A stretch of 64,000 bases of DNA from Prunus persica (GCF_000346465.2 NC_034009.1:41859897-41923896); one strand, 5' to 3'. Shown: positions 1-10,497, counted from the stretch's first letter. Made by a program: numbers and translations. The notes: generated by a model not told the origin, from the letters alone.

Positions 1-1062
1 GGGTGATAGAGTGGTGGAGATGCAGATGGAGGTGTGGGTATTTTGGCCATGTTAAAAGGAAATTGCAAGTTTATGGTTTGGTTTAAACAATTGTGTGGCT
101 GTGTGTTCGCTTTAGGTGAAGGTGTCGTGATGCAAAAGAAACTATGTTTCTAGCTTTAAATTCTGTGTTTCTATGTACTAATTGGGCGATTTCTCAATGT
201 TTCTATTAGGTTATTTCATATGGATGCTAGAAGGGACATAATTTTCTGTGGTGGCAATTACACTGTGAGCTTTTCTCATTCTTCCTGTCAAAATTTATAT
301 AAACTCTGTAATTTGATTTCTGAAAACTGCTTTTGTCCCTAATGATGTTTATATGGATGCTATAAGTTTTGGTGAAAATTAAAGTTTGTGAAGAATGTCA
401 TCTCTCATTTATGGCAGTTGCTTTATCCAGGAATGTCATATATGTAACTTTAAAGTTGTTGGCTTTGAATAAACCAAACACTTGAAGGGCTAATCTGTTT
501 TAGTATTTGAAGGGTGTGGTGAAGCTGATAATAACACACCCATAATGACAAGCTGCGATAGACTTATTCCGAAACATAAGTCTATTGTTTTGATGGATTG
601 TTTTAGTATTCTTAATATCTTGCTTCATATTAAGTTTTTTTTTTGTTGTTTTTTTTATTAAAAATAATATAAATGCAGATCCAATTTGCTGCATGAGGCT
701 ACCAAAGAAGATAGTAGCAGGAGGGCATAAAAGTGCTGCCGGAGGAGGTTTATGTACAAGCAGTAGCTAAAAGGATTTTAATTGTCATGAATTTTTTGTT
801 TATTCTTTTCCTTTTTCAATGGTTGCAATACTAGCTTCTTTTTTTTTTTTTTTTTTGTTGGTCAACATTGCAATACTAGCTTCAATTACTATATTTTGGT
901 GTAACGAGTTTTGTTTTAAATAAAGACTTATTCAATTACATCTGTTCCAAATTCGGTTCAATGGTTAACAATGATAATTGTTATCAATAAATACAAAGAG
1001 GAATTTAAATTAGTTCTTGCATTTGTTTTAAATTCTTTTCAATATGATCAACTATGATAATC
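1..1062. other. AT-rich spacer, possibly the 3' end of an upstream gene
   Basis: No convincing gene is seen. The first 60 bases can be read on the + strand as an open end of about 17 codons closing at TAA near position 52, followed by AT-rich sequence that resembles a 3' untranslated region. This could be the last codons of a gene that lies mostly outside the window, but the open stretch is too short to name. Long T runs occur near 640 and 838-857. Confidence 0.3.
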
Positions 1063-1070
1063 ACATGCAT

Positions 1071-1501
1071 GCGAGAGGCTTTTTTTTAATCACGCGCTAC
1101 ACGCGACTTACATAGTTTGACAAATATTTTTCGCAATTGTATTTATATAGATGTCCGTTTCAACAGTTTCATATTTTAAGCGCACGCATGTGATAAATCG
1201 CCGTTTTAAAAATTTTCCTTTACCACCGGTATTTTTCTATACGTCCATCTTAACAGTTTCTTTTTTTATTTTATAGCATGTAAACTGTAAAGATGGACGT
1301 CTAGAAAAATAGGGGCGATAAAAGGAAAACTTTTAAGACGATCATGCATCAGACTCACGCGATTAAAATATGAAACTATTGAAACGGACATCTATATAAA
1401 TACAATTGCGAAAAAATATTTGTCAAACTATGTAAGTCGCGCGTAGCGCGTGATTAAAAAAAAGCCTCTCGCACGCGCGGAAGCGCGTGCAGGGAGGCTA
1501 G
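1071..1501 (+). mobile_element. Foldback element ending in a Helitron-like 3' terminus
   Basis: An outer arm of about 109 bases (1071-1179) is repeated in inverted orientation at about 1363-1471, and inner arms (about 1200-1262 and 1278-1340) also pair, so nearly the whole element can fold into one hairpin. At its right end lies a perfect 8-bp stem with a GGAA loop (1471-1490), a short spacer and CTAG at 1498-1501 followed by T. A hairpin just before CTRR with a T in the flank is the known 3' signature of Helitrons. No coding capacity is seen, so it would be non-autonomous. A terminal-inverted-repeat MITE abutting a Helitron end is the alternative. Confidence 0.65.
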
Positions 1502-3287
1502 TATATATATATAAGACGCTCCCAGGTTCCACGTGTCAACCAGTTAAGCCATGCGCTATACTATTTTTTTAAAAAATTATAAAAAACGTGTACAGCCGCA
1601 CGGCTACACTATTTCGTAAAAAAAAAAATCAAAAAAATTATTGCGTAGCCGCGCGGCTATATAAGGAACCGCCCAGCTTCTATGCCCCACGTGTCAAAAT
1701 AGTAAAGCCGCGCGGCTATACTATTTTTAAAAAAATTGGAAAAAACGAGTATAGCCAATCGCTATACAACTTTTTAAAAAAATTTTAGGAAAAACTGCGT
1801 ATAGCCGTGCGGTCATACTATTTTTTTTTATAAATATATATTATTTTTATTCAAAAATATGTGAGAATTATGTGTATAATACTTGAATTTTGTGTCTTAT
1901 TAAATTTTTGTAAAAAAATACATGTATTAAGCATGAGAAATACGTGCGTGCATGTATAATACGAGTATTGTATGTTTGCTTTTTAAAAGACATCAAATTT
2001 GTCGAGTCTTTAAGACGTTTGTTAAATACGGATGTATTATTAAAAAATACATACGTACTTCTATAATACATTATTAAACGTGAAAGTGCTAAAATCTTTA
2101 TAGTGGTAATAACTCTGGAAAAGTAAAAAATCAAAAGAGGACAATAGAGACTCGAGTAATTGCTTAAAAGTAATAATGCACTTGGGTTATGGAGAAATTT
2201 AATTAAAACACCCAAAACGATTTCACAAAAGACTTAATAAATAGAAATTAATTATTTTGTGGACTTTTTCTTTAATTTTTTAATACTAAATAATAATTAA
2301 AATATAATTACTAATTAAAATAATTCAAAAATACTAATATATTACTTAATAACATATATTAAATTAAAGAAGTTGGCTAAAAAACAAAAGTAAAGAATTT
2401 TATTTTATTTTAAAAATGAACCTATTCCGACGAAAGTTCTTCGGAACAATTCTATGCCGGCGAAATATCTTGGGTTAATTTTTTTTTTTAAACAGTATAG
2501 CCGAACGGCTATACATAATATAATATAAAGGACACGCCTAGCGCCTATGTTTGAAGTGTCAAAACAGTGAAGCCGTGCGGTGGTACTATTTTATTTAAAA
2601 AAATTATAAAAAGGAGTAAAGTCGAACGGCTATACTATTTCTTATATAAAAATTTTTAAAAAAAATATAGCACTGCCACGCTGCTATACTATAAAGCCCC
2701 GCCCAGCGCATATGGGCCACTTGTCAAAACTGTATAGCCGTTCGGCTATATGACTATACTACTTTTTAAAAAATTAGGAAAAACTGAGTATAGCCGTTTG
2801 GCTATACTATTTTTTTAAATATATATTATTTTTATTCAATAATATGTGAGAATTATGTGTATAAGACGTGAATTTTGTGTGTGTTATAAATATTTGTAAA
2901 AAAATACGTGTATTAAATATTAAAAATTCGTGCATATGTGTATAATACGAGTATTGTACGTTTGTTTTTTAAAAAACGTGAACTTTACTCAGTCTTTAAG
3001 ACGTTTGCAGAACACGGATGTATTATTTAAAAATATGTACGCACGTCTATAATACGAGTATGTATGTACGTATTTCTCAATTTTTTATACACATAATTCT
3101 CACATATTATTGAATAAAAAAATATGTATATTAAAAAAAAAATAGTATAGCCGAAGGGCTATACTCAGTTTTGTCCTAAATTTTTTTAAAAAGTAGTATA
3201 GCGGCCCAGCTATACTCGTTTTTCTAAATTTTTATAGCCGTATAGCCGCACGGCTTTACTTTTTTGACACGTGAGAAATACAAAAAT
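1502..3287. repeat. Zone of short palindromes (TATAGCC..GGCTATA) and long direct repeats
   Basis: About 13 copies of an imperfect 16-20-bp palindrome of the form TATAGCCGnnCGGCTATA occur, near 1591, 1645, 1704, 1750, 1800, 2497, 2570, 2618, 2732, 2789, 3146, 3196 and 3241. Most are followed by A/T runs. Several are preceded by a shared stretch containing CCAGC, TATG and CACGTGTCAAAA (near 1676, 2530 and 2700). A longer unit of about 130 bases starting near 1823 recurs near 2815, and part of it recurs inverted near 3085-3135. No protein-coding frame is convincing here. The family is not one I recognise. Confidence 0.6.
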
Positions 3288-3795
3288 TCTCTATTAAAAA
3301 TACCATAAAATGTCCTTTGATTAATACAAGCATTAATAATTGAAATCTACTATATAAAGCAAAAGGGAGATAATGGTAAAACATTCAAAATACCAGAAAA
3401 TGCCCTTAGTTAATGTAAACATTAAGTATTGAAATTATTAATTAAATGAGAATAATATGATAAATTCACACTTTTTCATATTAAAAAAAAATAAAAATAA
3501 AAGAAAAATCAGATAATGGATCTTATTTTTATGGAATACAACTACCCATTATCTTTTTTAATTCTAAAATAAATTAAAAATTTTAAAAAAAACTCTCACA
3601 GGAGCGGAAGCGCGTACGAAGATGCTAGTTATTAATTAAATGAGAATAATATGATAAATTCAAACATTTTCATATTAAAAAAATATATAATTTAAAACAA
3701 AGTCATATAATGGGTCCTATTTTTATGGAACACAACTACCTATTATTATTTTTAATTCTAAAATAAACAAAAGAAAAAAAGAAAAAAGAGGCTAG
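3288..3795 (+). mobile_element. Non-autonomous Helitron, outer copy, split by a second copy
   Basis: The left part (about 3288-3345) and the right part (3629-3795) together match, in order, the interior of the copy at 3346-3628. The join is exact: the left part stops at ..TTGAAA and the right part resumes at TTATTAATTAAAT, which is contiguous in the other copy. The right part ends in CTAG at 3792-3795 followed by T. The 5' end is shortened or diverged, so the start is approximate. Confidence 0.65.
3346..3628 (+). mobile_element. Non-autonomous Helitron, inner intact copy (283 bp)
   Basis: The element starts with TCTACTATATAAAGC after an A and ends with CTAG before a T, as expected for rolling-circle Helitrons inserting between A and T. 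A GC-rich, degenerate hairpin (around 3598-3616) lies just upstream of CTAG. It is inserted in another copy of the same family. Related copies lie at 17415-17629 (+) and 30690-30964 (-). There is no coding capacity. Confidence 0.75.
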
Positions 3796-3815
3796 TGAGT
3801 TCTAAATTCGAATAT

Positions 3816-3937
3816 GAATTTTTTTTATAAAAAAAATACAAGCTATAGTCAAAATTACAAGACACATGCGAGGATTTGAACTTGAGACCACTGGTCTGCA
3901 AGTCAATACCCTTTTTTACTAGACTAGACCTCGTTTG
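3816..3937 (-). mobile_element. tRNA-derived SINE with a 13-bp target duplication
   Basis: Read on the - strand, the body begins with a tRNA-like head and has a polymerase III B-box-like stretch (GTTCAAATCC, near 3876), followed by an A/T-rich tail ending in T and A runs. It is flanked by a perfect 13-bp direct repeat, TAAATTCGAATAT, at 3803-3815 and 3938-3950. A diverged relative lies at about 11342-11480 (+). The tRNA-like part cannot fold as a functional tRNA. Confidence 0.7.
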
Positions 3938-3950
3938 TAAATTCGAATAT

Positions 3951-5120
3951 TTCATTGAAAAAAAACCACTATTGTTGATTTTTTTTTTTAAATAGAGAAT
4001 TTTGTGCATACCATTAGGCCTAACCAAATTAACGCCCAATTTTTTTAAAATATATATATAAATAAAAGTCGTCTTCACCTTACAGGTACAACAAAAGAAA
4101 TTTGACAAAAAGGATGAAGCATAAACAATTCATGACAATATATTCTTACTTCTTTGTCTTCAATAGCAGACAACATTTCGCTTTGGGATATCATAACCAA
4201 CAGCTGTTTATTGTAATCTATAAGATGTATTATCATATTTTTCTGTATCCAATTATCAATATAGTCCAAAAGAAAACATTAAATATATAATGAAGAAGAG
4301 TTCGTAATTTGCTTAATTCATTCATAGTTATAGCTTTAAACTTTTCATGCCCACTTTTGAAGTTAAATTACTAAATTTGCATACGTTTTTCAATATTTTT
4401 TTTTATTGAAATACATTTTTCAATATTATTATACCACCTTATGTACCACTTATCTAATAAAGATCAGCCCGTCAATACAAGAGGTAGTACAATAATGTGG
4501 TTCTTTATAATTTTCCTTTTCTTTTTAGTTCAAAAGAGGTCTAAGCTTTCAAAAAAGGAAACAAGAAATTGAGCTCTCATCGAAGACGTAGGGATCAATA
4601 TTTCACTGCTAAGAGTGAAGAGTTTTTCGACAATAGGTTACAATGGAAGGGAATCAACCCCTTGATCCCCTTGATTTAACCTAATAATCCAAACTCATTT
4701 CCTCAATCACCCTCACCACTTTGGCTAACCCCAAGGCCTTGACAATTTGAACTTTACTGAGGCCAACTTTTTAAAGCTCCCCAATTACTAGTGCCTGCTG
4801 CATATGGACAACGCTTATGACTTGGCACGCACCTTTTCTCAGAGAATATGGACAATTCAAAGAGGCATGATTCAGTGAAAGGAAAAACCAACTTGCCTAT
4901 TAGATTCTTTATATTCAAAGGGACCCTTTGTATCTTACTATATTTTCTCAACTCAAACACATACTTGACTGTAGATTTGTGGGAGCAATATTTTGTAGCA
5001 TACATGCTCAGCACTATCATGGTTCTGCGATTTAATTGCATCAGAAAATGATCACCAAATCAAACTAATCCCTCATTTGATTCCATTCACTTTTAATTAT
5101 CAAATCATAACAGGAATGAT
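3951..5120. other. AT-rich spacer upstream of the CLE gene
   Basis: Only short open frames on both strands are present, with no recognisable domain. A stretch near 4620-4740 resembles transposon or old gene debris but cannot be assigned. Confidence 0.4.
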
Positions 5121-5122
5121 AG

Positions 5123-5133
5123 TCTATATATAC
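5123..5133 (+). promoter_or_regulatory. Likely TATA box of the CLE gene
   Basis: CTATATATAC lies about 50 bases before the start codon at 5175, the spacing expected for a TATA box with a very short 5' untranslated leader. Confidence 0.5.
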
Positions 5134-5174
5134 ATATATGTCCAAACATCCTACATTGAGACTTCAAATTGATA

Positions 5175-5393
5175 ATGGGTAGCATGAAACTCTGGTTATG
5201 TGTTTTTCTTGTTTTGCTTTCCCTTCAGAATAACGAAGCTCGTGTTCGTGGCTCGTACTCAAACAAGGGTAACAGCCGGACAGCGATGGAGAGTGCTAAA
5301 GAAGTGCTTAAGGCTAGCATTGAGAGGCAGGTTGGACAGCATTTTGTGTCGAAGCGAAGGAGTCCTGGTGGTCCTGATCCACGCCATGATTAG
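5175..5393 (+). CDS. CLE-family secreted signalling peptide precursor
   Basis: A single exon encodes 72 residues, the usual size for a CLE prepropeptide. The start is the first ATG at 5175; an in-frame TTG six bases upstream is not used. Residues 1 to about 23 form a signal peptide (hydrophobic core LWLCVFLVLLSL), residues 24 to about 58 are the variable region, and the C-terminus carries the CLE motif RRSPGGPDPRHD after a basic KR. In Arabidopsis, CLE1/3/4 peptides are RLSPGGPDPRHH, so this belongs to the A-type CLE group, which acts through CLAVATA1-like leucine-rich-repeat receptor kinases at the cell surface after secretion, processing and proline hydroxylation. Odd points are Arg at motif position 2 and Asp at the last position, where His or Asn is usual. 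The family assignment is firm; the biological role is not visible from sequence. Confidence 0.9.
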   Translation: MGSMKLWLCVFLVLLSLQNNEARVRGSYSNKGNSRTAMESAKEVLKASIERQVGQHFVSKRRSPGGPDPRHD

Positions 5394-6554
5394 AATTCGG
5401 CCATAAACAGTAGAGCTACCGATAAATGCGAGAGCATAAATAAATATTTTGCTTCAGCCTGCAAATAGTTCTTGACCATAGGAGTAATGTAAGATTATCC
5501 CCAGCAGCAAAGCCTGCAATAGGGATGCAACTTTTGTTTAGTGACTAATAAAATTCCTGTAATCTGTGGTTGTGTGCACGTGCACCACGATTAGTTTAGT
5601 AAAGTTTCGATGTGATTTTGACAGGAAAAAATGTTTAGTATGTTGACTTCAATTAACATGATCTTATACTATTTTGAAAAAGATTATAGAATTCAATTAA
5701 CATTAACAGTTTCATCGGCTTAGTTTATTTAATATGCTATGTAAAATACACCCAAAACAAAGCAGAATAAACAAGGAAACAAGATTTAAGAGATAAAAGA
5801 TACCTACACTACCTTTTCTGTGGTCTTGCTTCTTCAGGGACATCAACACCTTCCAAAGACTGGGAGAAAGTCATGATGAGTGCCTCCTAGTGGATATATG
5901 CGCTGACCTTACAACCTGTTACATGCTACATTCAAAGATCTCCTCAAGAGCCAACTTGGTAGGTCACATTTTCGGCAACTTTGTAGGAATAAAAATAACC
6001 AAAACCACTTTCCTTTTCTGGTTGTTTGTGGCACATGATGCAGAAGAATTCTCCCTTGATCAAACAGCAAGTTCAATTTGGAAGGAAACGAGATTGTGGC
6101 TACTCAAATGTTTTTGCTAGTTTGGCATTTAGAGACTTAGACAAAAAATTCTTCATAGGCTCTTTTAACTCCAGCTCTGATGTCATCACTGTCGGGAAGT
6201 GACTTCCAAAATTTACGATTTGGGTAAACTTGGCATCTACACATCTCATCCTTCATATGGTGATAGAAGCATAAAGATCACCCACTCATCAATCTTATAC
6301 AACTTTGGCTGATCTATGGCAGTAGAGACAACAAATTCTTAGATATGTAAATTAGCATCTGAATGAGATGTTGTCAACAAACTTTCAGTGTGCAAGCAAG
6401 ACAAAGGGAACGTTCTCATCAGCTCATTTTTTGTTCTCCAAAACATGACTATGGGGAAGTCACCCACCACCCTCCAATTTTCCAGTTGACCTCTCCCATG
6501 TTTCTACGGTTTCCTCCAACTTGGAATGTGATATGTCCCCTCAAATGTATGCAA
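5394..6554. other. Spacer between the CLE gene and PPR remnants
   Basis: The first 200 bases are probably the CLE 3' untranslated region. From about 5800 onward the - strand has patchy protein-like stretches broken by stops, perhaps the far end of an older gene body, but no family can be named. Confidence 0.35.
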
Positions 6555-6993
6555 TTAGTATCCACGTCTATAAAGCTTCACTCTTTTAGAGTCATCAAAT
6601 TGCAATCCTCCATGAAAGTCCTCAAGTTCTGCATGGATTCCCACATCCCAAAAGCGACCAATAGTGGAGAGAAACACATCACTGAGAACATTATTTGGTT
6701 TGAGTTTGAAACAAAATATGTTGCAGCCCATTCTACAATATTTGGATTTCAATTGACTCCTGACTCCACAAGCTAGTAGAAGAGTAGCTTGTATAAAAGC
6801 ATCAGGTACACGGGCATTTGTCTGATGAAGTCAAGAGCCTCATCAAGTAAACTGGCACTACCCGAATAACCAACAATCCACATGCCAAAAAGAGAAGCTC
6901 ATATAGCACCATAAAGAGCACAAAACTTATTATTTAATTATTTGAGACATTTTTATCCTTCTTCCACTAAGCTATCATGATCACAAGCTCAAG
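6555..6993 (-). pseudogene. Decayed C-terminal E/E+ region of the PPR gene
   Basis: Directly downstream of the PPR stop codon the - strand still reads, in shifting frames, as the continuation of a PPR-E protein. It shows an ACDHDSLVEEG-like segment (canonical SACSHxGLVEEG), then LLDEALDFIRQMP, then PDAFIQATLLLACG, then an E+-like part with FKLKPNN and GRFWDVGIHAELEDF. At least two frameshifts and several stops interrupt it. This shows that the ancestor had a full E region that the present gene lost. Confidence 0.65.
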
Positions 6994-9273
6994 TTATATC
7001 TCAGGCACAGGCGCTGCTAACTCCATCTCTCCAAACAAGGCAATGGCCCTCTTGGCCATTCCATTAGTCGAATTAGCAGATAGCATGGAATTCCATACAG
7101 AAGCATCTTTTTTAACTTCAAAGTCAAACAGCGATTTGGCATCCTTGATTCTACCACACTTAGCATACATGCCTATCAAGGCACTTGTAAGGGCATAATT
7201 AGATTGATCGAGCTTACTCTTTATGATATGGCCATGTAATTCTCTTCCAAATCTCAGAGCTTCCATATCACCACAAGTGAGGAGAAGTATCATAAGCGTA
7301 ATAGAGCTTGGTCCAAGACCTTCTTCCAGCATTTCACAGAAAAGTTCAAGAGCTCGGTCCAGCTGCATGTTGTGGACATGGCCTGCAATCAAAGTATTCC
7401 AACAGATTGTGTTTCTATCTTCAGTTCTCCTGAATACTTTAGTCGCTGAAACAATATCAAGACATTTTGAATACATGTCAACCAATGCGCTTGAGATATA
7501 GATATTAGGCTCAAAGTCATTCTTTAACGCGTATCCATGGATTTGCTTCCCTTGGCATAGTAGATTCAGATCAGCACAAGCTGCAAGAGCACCAGCAATA
7601 GTAATGGAGTTTGGTTGGGTTGACTCATGGAGCACATCATTACCCATGCAACCATTCAATGGGGATTGCATGGTCTGGAACAATTTCAAAGCTTCAAAAC
7701 TAAGCCCAAATTGTTGAAAACCAGAAATCAAAACGTTGAAAGAAATAATATTTGGCTTCAACTCCATCCGGACCATCTCATAAAACAACTCATATGCCTC
7801 ATTTATTTGCCCATTTCTGGCATGGCCAGCCAATATTGTGTTATAAGATACCACGTCAGGTTTTAAGCCGCCATGATGCATTACTCTAAGAAGCTCTAAT
7901 CCCTTCTTTGCGTCTCCTGCATTTACATAAACTGCAATCATCTCATTCCACATAGCAATACTTTTGTTCTCTGCCTTGGAAAAGATATTCTCTGCGTAAT
8001 CTTTCATCCCACATTTTGAATACACATCAATTAACGAACCTTCCACGTGCATGTTTCCACAAAGCTGACGCTTCAGAGCAAACCCATGAACAGCCCTGCC
8101 TAAGTTTAAATCTTTTAGGCCTGCACAAGCTGGTAAAATGCTTGCAATTGTAACAAAATTTGGATCCTCGGGGAAACATAACATATTATAGAATGCATCC
8201 AAAGCACCCTCAAAATACTCATTCTGAATACAACCCGAAATGATTCCATTCCAAGTATTAGCCCTCGGCCTCAACCCTTCTTCTTGCATTGCTTCCAAAT
8301 ATTGAAGAGCTAAATCAATCTCTCCATTGTGTGCAAACCCCGATACAAGTGCATTCCAAGAAATCAAATCAGGCTTGACCCCGTTCAGCTGCATGGACTT
8401 GAAAACCTCAATTGCCTCTTCAAAAAGGCCTTCATTCATGAAAGCAGAAACAAGGGCAGTCCATGAAACTACATCTCTTTCCCCCATGGCATCAAACACA
8501 CTTAATGCAAATCCAAAGTCCCCACAGTTGGCATAAAAATCAATAAGCGCATTCCCAACAAAAACATCAGAGTTCATACCCATCCTTATCACAAACCCGT
8601 GAATCATTTTACCAGTCCTTAACATCCGCACCAGAGCACACGCTTTCAGAACTGTAGGTACAACATATTTATCAGGTAACATGCCTTCATCAACCATCAA
8701 CCTAAACACCAAAAACAGGTCGTCCCACTGCTCTGACCGACAATAAGCACTTATCAACGATGCGTAAACGGGAATCTTTCGCTTGGGAATATCGTTGAAC
8801 AACTTACGGGCATAGTCTAAGAACTCCTTATTCTTCGAGTATAGCATAGCAAGCTTGTTTCCAATCCAACCATTCTCTTCAAAAGCGTTCAACTTCAGAG
8901 CTTGAGCATGAATCTGTCTACAGTCACACACAGGGTTACTCTTTAGTAAAGAAATGCAATGACCAATTTCAGAATTGGTTCCAGCTCTTGGGTTATTGCT
9001 GAGCTTGGTGGTCTTTTTGGAGGCAAAAGAGACATGGGTTTGTGGGTTTGCTTGGTTTGAGAGTGTGGTGCCAGTAGAACCGTTGGTTGTGTCTATGGAA
9101 GCTTGAAATATGAACTTGGGTTTGTGGGAATTGTTGGGTTTTTGTGAGAGAGAGCTTTCAATGAGTACGGGGTTACCAGGAAGCAATGAAGTTCGAAGAA
9201 TTTCCATAGCAAGAAAGCAAGAAATGCTTAACAAAATGACAACACTAGTAGTAGTAAGTAAGAAGCAACGCAA
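6994..9273 (-). CDS. Pentatricopeptide repeat protein, PLS type, C-terminally truncated
   Basis: An intronless frame of 759 codons, typical of plant PPR genes. After a leader of about 105 residues come some 17 tandem repeats of 31-36 residues with the usual signatures (GNALIDFYANCGDFGFA, DVVSWTALVSAF, NALVSGFAHNGEIDLAL, ALVDMYSKC, LTSALIGMYAKCGR). PLS-type PPR proteins bind single-stranded RNA in plastids or mitochondria and guide editing, splicing or stability. A second in-frame ATG (9205-9207, MEILRTSLLPGNP) would give a more organelle-like N-terminus than the very hydrophobic first 22 residues and may be the true start. The protein ends in PVPEI at the point where the family continues into the E domain; that part is frameshifted downstream, so it lacks E, E+ and DYW modules. 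It may work as a truncated protein or be an early pseudogene. Confidence 0.85.
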   Translation of the reverse strand: MRCFLLTTTSVVILLSISCFLAMEILRTSLLPGNPVLIESSLSQKPNNSHKPKFIFQASIDTTNGSTGTTLSNQANPQTHVSFASKKTTKLSNNPRAGTNSEIGHCISLLKSNPVCDCRQIHAQALKLNAFEENGWIGNKLAMLYSKNKEFLDYARKLFNDIPKRKIPVYASLISAYCRSEQWDDLFLVFRLMVDEGMLPDKYVVPTVLKACALVRMLRTGKMIHGFVIRMGMNSDVFVGNALIDFYANCGDFGFALSVFDAMGERDVVSWTALVSAFMNEGLFEEAIEVFKSMQLNGVKPDLISWNALVSGFAHNGEIDLALQYLEAMQEEGLRPRANTWNGIISGCIQNEYFEGALDAFYNMLCFPEDPNFVTIASILPACAGLKDLNLGRAVHGFALKRQLCGNMHVEGSLIDVYSKCGMKDYAENIFSKAENKSIAMWNEMIAVYVNAGDAKKGLELLRVMHHGGLKPDVVSYNTILAGHARNGQINEAYELFYEMVRMELKPNIISFNVLISGFQQFGLSFEALKLFQTMQSPLNGCMGNDVLHESTQPNSITIAGALAACADLNLLCQGKQIHGYALKNDFEPNIYISSALVDMYSKCLDIVSATKVFRRTEDRNTICWNTLIAGHVHNMQLDRALELFCEMLEEGLGPSSITLMILLLTCGDMEALRFGRELHGHIIKSKLDQSNYALTSALIGMYAKCGRIKDAKSLFDFEVKKDASVWNSMLSANSTNGMAKRAIALFGEMELAAPVPEI

Positions 9274-9292
9274 ATGGATGAGGTCTGGGTAA

Positions 9293-10497
9293 CCAAGCTC
9301 AGCGGCGCGCTCAGAGACACAAAGAAACAGACTGAGTAATGAGTTTTTGTTTTTGAAGTTGAAGATGGGTTTTGCCTCTCAAGTGGGAACGGCGTCGTTC
9401 TAGTAAGACAAATGGTCTTCTTCCCTCCTCCGCTGACCTCACAACTTTTTTTTTTCCTCTCTATTTCTTTTTTAATTTTTCAAATTTCAAATTTCATTTT
9501 TACATTCTAGGTAGGAATAGAGAGGCCACTTAACATGACCTTTTCTTTTTCATAGACAATTACTATTGTTCAACAAGAGTAATTTCCCCCTTTTTTTTTG
9601 CATAAGCGATATTGAAGGAGGAAAATTCGAACACAGGACATTTGATGATACAGGGTCAAGATTGTCCGACAAGAGATCATAGTCTCTCAGTTGTGTATAC
9701 ACAGATGTCGATAGTTTTTTTTTTTGTTATAACCCAACCATTATATTGCTTCTTGTATATGAACTTATACATAAAGATGATTTCCAAATTGTTAATTCTC
9801 ATATGCATGACATCATTGACCCGTTAACTGAGAGTCCAAGGATAAATATGTCGGCCAATTTTTGTTGTTCTGGTTTTCATTTCCTTAGGAACTTGAAACT
9901 TCATAAGCTGTTCGATCCTTTTGACTTGAAGAAACTATTTGATAAAAGTGAAATCCCACATTTGAAATTTATGCTGGGTTCCATTGCTTCAGAATTTTGT
10001 TCATATTTATACATCTTGACAAAATGCAACTTGGGAAACCCACAGATAAATTACATTTTGTATCTGAGAAAATACAAGGAACATAACCTCGTAATCTTCA
10101 AGCACCTGAAATTTGGTATGCCAATTTGTTTGTTGCATCAAACAATAAACTTGGTGCCCTGCATTTCCTTACCATTCAAACACACAAGAAGCTACCAAGT
10201 TTGCTTTCCCAATTTACCCAATGCTTTTCTTTCTGCAATGCGATCGAATCGAATCCCACAATTAGATTTCTTGTTTGTTGCATGAATTATTCAAATAAGA
10301 ATGCATTTTGAAGTATGATGAAATTGGATTTGTACACAGATTCATCATATGACCATGAAGCTGCCATGGATTAAGGAGACCAAACCATCTGTGTCTTAAA
10401 AGGAACCTTCTTTTATATATTTGGAAGAATCCCAATATGATTCTAGAAAGTCCAACCTATGAACTATCCTTAAAATTCACAAAAAACACTCAAAAAT
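9293..10497. other. Spacer; PPR promoter and AT-rich DNA
   Basis: The region holds the upstream region of the PPR gene and AT-rich sequence. A 179-codon open frame on the + strand (9746-10285) has composition of random AT-rich DNA and no domain, so it is not called as a gene. The probable 3' untranslated region of the next gene lies near 10350-10497. Confidence 0.4.

Noticed and set aside
1502..3287. Possible CRISPR-like array from the repeated palindromes
   Set aside because: Spacing is irregular, repeats are diverged, no cas genes are near, and this is plant nuclear DNA.
3850..3935. tRNA-like sequence as a functional tRNA
   Set aside because: Acceptor and anticodon stems do not pair; target duplications show it is a SINE.
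9746..10285. A 179-codon open frame on the + strand
   Set aside because: It has no domain, no splice continuation and the composition of AT-rich random sequence; it overlaps a similar chance frame.
10345..10375. Stretch similar to a microRNA167 sequence (TGAAGCTGCCATG..)
   Set aside because: Similarity breaks after about 11 bases and no paired arm for a hairpin precursor is present nearby.
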